From NCBI GenBank assembly GCA_023079485.1, contig CM041086.1:17368401-17432400 (forward strand): a stretch of DNA of 64,000 nucleotides, written 5' to 3'. Positions 48,490 to 64,000 of this stretch are shown piece by piece. Under the pieces are notes generated by a model, which searched no databases, was not told the DNA's origin, and was given only the letters and a program-made list of their open reading frames with translations. Source of the stretch: Archilochus colubris. Its lineage: Eukaryota; Chordata; Aves; Apodiformes; Trochilidae. The first letter of the stretch is position 1, and every line of letters starts with the position of its first letter. Position numbers and translations under genes: made by a program.

Positions 48490-49570
48490 CGCACCCCCCC
48501 AGGGAGCCCACGCTGCCAGGGACCCCTCCCAAAGACCTCACGCAACCAGGGACGCCCCCCAAAGCGCCACACACGGACGGGGACCCCCACAAAGACCCCC
48601 CGCAGCCAGACACCCCTCCCCCGCACCCCCGCACACAGAAAGGTAACCCCCCCAAAGGCCCCACGCAGTCTGGGACCCCCCCCAAAGATCCCACACACAA
48701 TCGGGGAGCCCCTCTAGGCACCCCGAAAAAACATGGACCCCCCCCCCAAAGACCCCACGCAGCCAGGGACACCCCCAAAGACACAGACACGCAGCCAGGG
48801 ACCCCCCCCCAAACACACAACAGAATGAGGGGCTCCTCCCCACACACACAGCTAGGGACCTCCCCCCAATACACCCCACACAGCCAGGGGCAACCCCAGA
48901 AACCCCACAAAACTGGGCATCCCCCCCCAATACACCCACACACAGCCAAGGACCCCCCCCAAAGACCCCACACAGCTAGAGAGACTCCCCAAAACCCCCC
49001 TACTCTCAGCCAGGACCTGCCCCCCCAAGACCCCCACACAAAGCCAGGGTACCCCAAAACACCTCCCACACACTTCCAAGTCACCAGGAGCCCCCCAAAA
49101 CACATACACAGACAGGGACCCCCATTCCCCCCCTAATACCTCCCCCCAGTGCCAGGGATCCCCAAACCCCCCCCTCACACACACAGATCACCAGGGACAC
49201 CCCCGTGACATCTCCACTCTCAGCCAGGGACCCCCAAAAGCACCTCGACTCATCCAAGGACCCCCCAGACACCCTCAGACTCAGCCAGGGATCCCCCAAA
49301 TTCCCCCCCCCCATATGTAATCAGGGACCCCCCTCAAACACCCCTACACAAAGCCAGAGACCCCCCCAGCACCCCCTTATTCAGCTATGGACCCCCAACA
49401 TGCACACCCTCAGCCAGGGACTCCCCAACCCCCTCAGGACCCCCACACAAAGCCAGGGACCCCCAAAACATTCCCCCCAATTAGTCACCAGGACCCCAAA
49501 ACACCCCCCAGTCAAACGGGGACCCCCCAACACCCCCACTCTCAGCCAAGACCCCCCCTATATGCCCACA
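48490..49570. repeat. C-rich degenerate minisatellite upstream of KLF8
   Basis: Diverged units of roughly 30 bp of the form CACGCAGCCAGGGACCCCCC + AAAGACCC recur more than 25 times, with drifting length and C-run size. On the KLF8 sense strand it is G-rich with many GGGG runs. Long frames across it are periodic artefacts. Confidence 0.85.
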
Positions 49571-51300
49571 CCAAACACCCCCAATACCACCAACCCCTCC
49601 GGAGTGGGAACCCCCCCCACGGTCACACAACAGCCCCCCGTCAAGTTGGGGACCCCCAACTCCCAGCACACCCCCCCGCAGGACTCCCACCCCCGGGGGG
49701 GCTCCCCACAACTATGGGGAGAGGGAGCACAAAGAGGAGACCCTCCCCAGCCCCTTTTTTGGGGGGCTTACCCCCCAAAGCCCCACAGGATGAGGGGTGG
49801 GAGATGTGGTGGATGGGTGGGCAGGGGGGGTGTTGTTGCCCGCCCCCCCAAATTTACCCTCACTGCCCCCCCAACTCTCATCAATGAGCTGAATTCCTTC
49901 ATCCTCAGTCCCCAAACCCACCCCCCAGGAATGGGGAGGGGGCTGAATGCCCCCGCAAAACCCCTCCTTTATTTTACACCCCACCCCCCAAATAAATCCC
50001 CCCCCCCCTTTCCTTTTTTTCACCCTAAAATATCTCAGGGTGCCCCCAAACCTCGGGGTGACCTTGGAGAAGGGGGGGGGGGGGGGCATGGGAGGGACAA
50101 GCGTGGGAAAACACAACCACCCCACCCTACCTGGACCCCCTCCCTCAAAGCCTGGGGGTCCGTGTGTGTGTGTCACACCCCCCCCAAATCCGCGTGTCCC
50201 CCACCCTTGGGCGTGGGGTGGGGGCACACCCCACGGCGGTCACACCCCCCCGAGGAATTTCCTCCCTGCTCCACCCTCTGGATGGTGGAAAAGGGATGGA
50301 GGAGGAGGAGGAGGAGGGGGGGGGTTGGACCACCCCTCTTCACCCCACTTTTTTTTTTTTTTTTCGGGGGGGGGTTGACACTTAATCTTTTTCTAGCGGG
50401 GAAACTGAGGCAGGGGGGGAAACTGAGGCAGGGGGGGTGGAAACCGAACCCGGGTGGGGGTGGGGGTGTGGGGTGCTTTAAGAGCAAAGGGCGTGGGAGG
50501 AGGTGAAAGGGAGGGTGGGGGAAGGGGGGGGAGGGGGGGAAGGCGGGGCGTGATGTCACCCCTCGCCCCCCCCTCTCCTTTTTCGTCACCCCTCCCGTCG
50601 TGACCTCCCAACGCCCGCCCCGGAAGGCTCCATGGATGAGGGGGGGGGTACACACAACACAAGGACCCTACAAGAAGGGGAGGGGGAGGAGGACGGGGGG
50701 CGGACCGCCCCCCGTCCTTCCCTCCCCCCTTCCTCCGGGATTTTGGCTGCCACCCCCTCGTTTTATTTACGCGTCTCCTTTAAGAACCCACGCACGATGT
50801 GTGCCCCCCCCCTTCGCTTTTCTCCGCCGTTTAACCGAGACCCCCCTTCCCCCCCCCAAAAAAAATAAAATAAAATAAAAAAAATATTAAAAGCCCCTTT
50901 TCTCCCGCACCTCCTCCGCGTGCATCCCCCGTCGCCGTCCCCGCCGCTGCCCCCGGGGTGGGGCGGGGTGGGGCCCGCAACGGGCGGGGAAGGGGCGGGG
51001 ATGGGTGGGGGTGGGGGGGGGGTTTGGGCGGAGCTCCCCCCCTCCCCCACCCATTTTTTGGCGGGGGGGAGGGGAAAATTTGGGTGGAGGCACCCAACCC
51101 CCTGCCCTCTCCTTCCTCCCCCACCCCAAAAAAGAAGACCCGCCCTTTATGACATCATCAGCAGCCAATGAGCTGCCCCCCCCCCCCTCCCCTCTCCACC
51201 CCATCCAGCGTTGCCATGGAAACAGATGCAGGGAATGGAGCCCCCACCACCATCCTAAAACACCCCCCCCCTCCCCTCTAAATAGGGCGGGTTGAGACCT
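49571..51300. promoter_or_regulatory. Second GC-rich promoter-like block
   Basis: A G/C-run-rich stretch. CpG density is highest at about 50510-50620 and 50870-51010. A CRE-like TGATGTCA lies at 50551-50558, and a cluster of CRE-like, CCAAT and RFX X-box motifs at 51150-51223. A T-run lies at 50350-50364. No coding exon was recognised. It could be a distal KLF8 promoter or non-coding first exon, 2.5-3.2 kb upstream of the ATG (inference). Confidence 0.35.
51150..51223. promoter_or_regulatory. CRE-like, CCAAT and RFX X-box motif cluster
   Basis: TGACATCA at 51150-51157, CCAAT at 51165-51169, and GTTGCCATGGAAAC at 51210-51223, which matches the RFX palindrome GTTGCCATGGCAAC at 13 of 14 positions. 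Confidence 0.5.
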
Positions 51301-53769
51301 GGCAAACTCGTGTCAGAGATGTGTGATGGTGGGAAGGGGGGAGGCCCTCCACATGTCCGTCCCCCCCCCCCCCCAAGGGGTATGCAGGACCCCCAAAACT
51401 CCAAGCTGAGCACCCATGGGTGCTCCAGGGGGTGCAGGACATGGGGAGGTTCTCATGGGATCTCTGCCTCCTCCTCCCACACCCTTAACCCCTCCAAAAA
51501 AAGGCATTTTGGTGTCACCCCCAATAACCCCCCCAAAAATTTGGGGTGCCCAGAACACCCTCCCTCTCCTAGGCACCCCAACCAGGGGGTGGGCAGGTTG
51601 GGTCCCCCGGGGGGGGGGACGGATGGGGGACAGCAGCGCCTTGGGGAGCTCCTCTGAAGGGTTCACTGGAGGGGTGGTGAGGTGGACCCCAGAGTCTGGG
51701 TGTCCCCAGAGGCACAGCCACCAGTGTGTCCCCACGGGGGGGACCTGCTGGGGACAGTGGGTGGGTGGGCAGGTGTGTCCCCGTGTGGAGGAGCTGCTCA
51801 CGGACACCTCGGTGGTGACCTTGGCTGAGCTGCACACGCTCAGTGCCACCACGGAGGTGAGGATGGGGACACCCCCTGGCCAACCTCTGCCTCTGGGGAC
51901 CAGGTACCCACCTTGAGGAGCGAGCTGGGCCCAGAGGGACCCTCACCCCAAGCTGCAGGACCCACTGGAAGCCCACGGACCTCAGGAGAGAAGAGGGCTG
52001 CTCACAGAGGTGGAAAAGCAAAAGCAGAAGGGAGAAGGGGAGCTGGAGGGGGTGGTGAAGGCCACCAAGAGCACTTGTGTCCTCTACTCACAGCATCAGC
52101 GTTGGTTTGACCAGATGCCTTGGGTGGGCTCCCTGGCACAGCCCCCCTTGACAGGGGAGAATTGGGCTGACAGTGACCCCCCCTCCTGCCCATCCCCAGG
52201 GAGCGGGGCCAAGCAGGAACATGGATTCAGGATCTTAAGGAGAGCTGGTACCGAGTTAATACTGGTTGTAAGGTCAAGTCCTGAGGCAAGAGGAGGGACC
52301 TCCTCCTCTCATCAGGATTGCAGGGTTCTGCTCCCTGGGGCACCAGGACATTTCTGAGGCCAACATCTGGAGCAGGCATCAACCTTTTTGATAAGAAGAC
52401 ATTTCTGAGGGAGGGGGAAGAACCTTCCAGAAGGTAGGGTGAGGGTGCTTCCTCTCCCCACATTTTGCCCCTTGGCCCCACTTTTCCCCGTGGAACAGTT
52501 TAACCCCCAGGGATCCCCACCTCCTTGGGTAACCATGGAAATGAGGCAGCACTGCCCACTGTCCTTCCCTTGTCTCCAGAAGGAGCAGCTTGGAAAATAA
52601 ACACAGTGGGAGCAGAGTGTGCCTCAATCTGTGCTAGAACTGCAGCCATAAAACCATCTCCTGCTCTCTTCCTGGTAAGCCCTTGGAGATGATGTTCCTG
52701 AGGCTCCTACAAGACAGGGATCAGCAGCAACCCCTCCTCTGGCTCTGCTGAAGAGCAGCAGGAATTTGGGTGCAGAAAGCCCTGAAGTTTCTCCACTGCC
52801 CCGAGAGCAAGGAGGGACTGACCTTGTCCAAGCAGTGGAGCCAAGCATGATCACATTCCAGCTTGGGCCAGAGGAACTTGGGAGGCAAAAGCAACAGCAA
52901 AATTGGCTGTTTCCACTCCAGGACCAGGACCTTGCTCCACACTGAAGAGAAACAGAAACCTGCTGCACCCCCAGCCCATTCCCAAGTTCTCCAGGAGCTC
53001 AGGCACCCCAATGTCCACAGGAATCTCTGCAAGTTCCTCTCCCCCAAGGGACTCCATGCAAACACACCCTGGAGAGCCCCATTTCTGGGGGAGGCTGGCA
53101 CCACACAGTGAGACTTGATGGAAGGTTTTGCACAGGTCTCATCCTTGGCTCTCCAGGTTTTCCCCCTCCCAAGTGTTTGGGCAGGGAAAAGGGGAAGAAA
53201 AGCACGATTTTGGGAAGCAGAGAGCCAGGCTGGGAGTCCCCACACCATTTTTTTTTCTGCATCAATTTGATGTGACAAGAGAGAAAAAAACAAAACAGAA
53301 CAAGAGATGCTGAAAAGCACCAGGTCCCACCCAGCAAAACCTGAGCTGCCAGCCCTGGCTCATGGTGCTTTCATCTTTCCTGTGTTTCATGGAGATGCAC
53401 ACCAAAAAAAGCCACTAAAAAAGTAACAGTAACATCAAGAAACGTGGGTGCCCAACCAGCTGGTGACAGATGTAGCTGACACAGCCCACCCCATGGCTCC
53501 TCTGGGCTCACCAGGCTGAAGACCAAGACCCCCAGGACTTTTTCATCACTGTGGCCTTTCCAGCCCTTTGGCAAGTGCAGAGGCTGATGCCAGCCTGAGC
53601 CCTGCACCTGCTGAGCCAACTTTGTCTCCACATGGGGAAAAAAAAATAAAAAATCCACTCAACACCCCCCAACAGCCTGAAAGGAGAAATGCAGCCACCA
53701 CATCCCCACCTGCAGAAGCTGCCCCAGGTTTTTAGAAGAAAGACACCCCACTTTCCAAAGCTCTAGGAT
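51301..53769. other. Intergenic between KLF8 and RRAGB
   Basis: No exon, RNA gene or recognisable transposon seen. Frames are short and overlapping. It separates the RRAGB polyadenylation site from the KLF8 upstream region. Confidence 0.5.
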
Positions 53770-53791
53770 CTGAAATCCCTGGTAGCAAAAA

Positions 53792-53797
53792 TTTATT
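53792..53797 (-). terminator. RRAGB: RRAGB polyadenylation signal
   Basis: AATAAA on the minus strand (context AAATAAATTTTT), about 425 bases 3' of the RRAGB stop codon. It implies a short 3' UTR (about 53770-54221) made of ordinary AT-richer sequence. This is the first canonical signal after the stop. Confidence 0.7.
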
Positions 53798-54221
53798 TTC
53801 ATGACTGAAGACAAGGAGAAATTTATAAACGTATTCTAGCAACCAACCAACAGAACAGTAAATAATCCAATTCCTGTGACTTTTATACAATCACCCGGGA
53901 GCAAAACATCCCAAAATGGCTCTGCCACCTGCCACTAGGACAACCAGGAGCATGAAAGCATGTGCATGTCACCTGTCCTTAAATCCTCCTTCCCAACCCC
54001 ACCTCCACCAGGGAAGTCTCTTTTGAAGGTCCACAGTGTATCCAGCCATCCTCCAGAGTGACTAGTGTCCAATGTTAAAAAAAGGAGAAAAAATAAAGCA
54101 GCACACTCATTTCAAAGCCCAACAAAGACATCAACATTTGTTAGATTCTCCTAAAAAATAAGTAGTTCCAATTCATTTTTTCTCCCCCCCCCAAGGCCAC
54201 CACGTTGCCTCGGCCCAACGC

Positions 54222-64000
<9,779 letters not shown>

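Noticed and set aside
48080..50662. Pro/Thr-rich long ORFs upstream of KLF8
   Set aside because: They follow the period of a C-rich degenerate minisatellite; no conserved residues.
51150..51223. MHC class II-type S-X-Y enhanceosome
   Set aside because: The order (CRE, CCAAT, X-box) and spacing do not match the S-X1-X2-Y arrangement; kept only as separate motifs.

Overview
The window looks like nuclear DNA of a bird. It is GC-rich and compact, as on an avian microchromosome. It is littered with 3'-truncated CR1 LINEs, including copies ending in the ATTCTATG-type tail, and with long minisatellites. Three vertebrate genes can be assembled exon by exon from conserved protein sequence, GT/AG splice sites and matching codon phase. 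All three lie on the minus strand, head to tail: RRAGB (right, 5' end outside the window), KLF8 (middle) and a KLF5-like paralogue, here called KLF5L (left).

Layout: 1-13.5 kb is intergenic DNA with CR1 fragments and a 17-bp minisatellite; no gene was found there. 13.6-16.5 kb is the probable KLF5L 3' UTR. 16.5-38.9 kb is KLF5L: 4 coding exons, 428 codons, a 13.9-kb first intron with a RUNX-motif-rich 22-bp minisatellite, and a second intron with a 1.24-kb pure polypurine tract. About 38.6-39.3 kb is its CpG-rich promoter. 39.3-45.2 kb holds CR1 copies and sequence downstream of KLF8. 45.2-48.0 kb is KLF8: 5 coding exons, 357 codons. 48-51.3 kb is very GC-rich, with a C-rich degenerate minisatellite and a second promoter-like block carrying CRE-, CCAAT- and RFX X-box-like motifs. 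53.8-64 kb is RRAGB: 8 coding exons, 304 codons; the first coding exon is missing.

KLF5L is a predicted three-zinc-finger GC/CACCC-box activator that keeps KLF5 hallmarks: PY motif, SP-rich degron-like segment and two IKxE sumoylation-type sites. KLF8 is a predicted CtBP-recruiting repressor of the same sites (PVDLS motif). RRAGB is a Rag GTPase that signals amino-acid sufficiency to mTORC1 at the lysosome. RRAGB and KLF8 are also neighbours on human Xp11, and KLF5 and KLF12 are neighbours on human 13q22. The KLF5L-KLF8 pair therefore looks like the sister of KLF5-KLF12 from an ancient block duplication (inference). I found no evidence of an unprecedented multi-gene system. The most unusual items are the repeat architectures inside KLF5L and the KLF-site cluster and promoter region of KLF8.
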